Part shown: positions 6,320 through 6,388 of the stretch, piece by piece | Position numbering within the stretch: position 1 is the stretch's first letter | Layout: each line of letters opens with the position of its first letter | NCBI GenBank assembly: GCA_020859725.1 | Contig: JAJBVR010000196.1 | Location: 1-6,388 of the forward strand | DNA length: 6,388 bases | Reading direction: 5' to 3' | DNA from: Clostridiales bacterium | GTDB taxonomy: Bacteria; Bacillota; Clostridia; Oscillospirales; Acutalibacteraceae | Translations under genes and position numbers: made by a program | The notes under the pieces: model-generated | The model's input: only the letters and a program-made list of their open reading frames with translations | Told to the model about the DNA's origin: nothing | Database searches by the model: none

Positions 6320-6388
6320 CCATTTTCTGATCTTCGCTTTCTATATTACGGAATCAATATATTCCAAATCGTTTTTATGATCATCGGC
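6320..6388 (-). other. Upstream in-frame continuation of hydG containing a TAG codon
   Basis: Reading the minus strand in the hydG frame from the window edge gives ADDHKNDLEYIDSVI, then TAG at 6343-6341, then KAKIRKW, then the ATG at 6319. The stretch resembles the N-terminal helical region of clostridial HydG, which I recall as running roughly ...IELIDSIIEKAKxRKGLTHREA. By that comparison TAG replaces a glutamate and Trp replaces a glycine just before the Met. The coding similarity on both sides, in one frame, indicates that the natural gene starts beyond the right edge. Whether the gene is broken, mis-sequenced or read through cannot be decided here. Confidence 0.75.

Overview
The window reads as chromosomal DNA from a strictly anaerobic, low-to-moderate GC Gram-positive bacterium of the class Clostridia. 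The reasons are A+T-rich spacers, strong AGGAGG-type ribosome binding sites, consensus sigma-A promoters, DegV-family and [FeFe]-hydrogenase maturation genes, and cysteine-rich proteins. I cannot name the genus from sequence alone. There is no RNA gene, mobile element, CRISPR array or phage gene in the window.

Left half, plus strand (1-2807): an arginine biosynthesis operon, argG (argininosuccinate synthase) followed by argH (argininosuccinate lyase). These are the last two steps from citrulline to arginine. A near-perfect ARG box at the very start of the window lies just upstream of a consensus promoter (TTGACT, 17 bp, TATAAT), so repression by an ArgR/AhrC-type regulator is likely. A GC-rich stem-loop sits in the argG-argH spacer. 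The correct argH start is a GTG at 1425 behind AGGAGG, not the upstream in-frame TTG.

Middle, plus strand (2808-3838): a DegV-family (FakB-like) fatty-acid-binding protein with its own promoter. It ends in a stem-loop terminator that also serves the convergent genes on the other strand. The protein is unusually rich in cysteine and lacks the usual C-terminal histidine of the family.

Right half, minus strand (3839-6388): hydG followed by hydF, with 24 bases between them. These are two of the three maturases that build the H-cluster of [FeFe] hydrogenases. HydG makes CO and cyanide from tyrosine, and HydF is the GTP-binding scaffold that delivers the assembled cluster. The third maturase (hydE) and the hydrogenase itself are not in the window.

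The most notable observation is at the right edge. The HydG reading frame continues upstream of its first in-window ATG with recognisable HydG N-terminal sequence, but it is interrupted by one in-frame TAG at 6343-6341. No gene in the window uses TAG as its stop. The TAG could be a nonsense mutation, a sequence error or an amber-recoding event. I do not see a novel multi-gene system; apart from this site the region is ordinary core metabolism.
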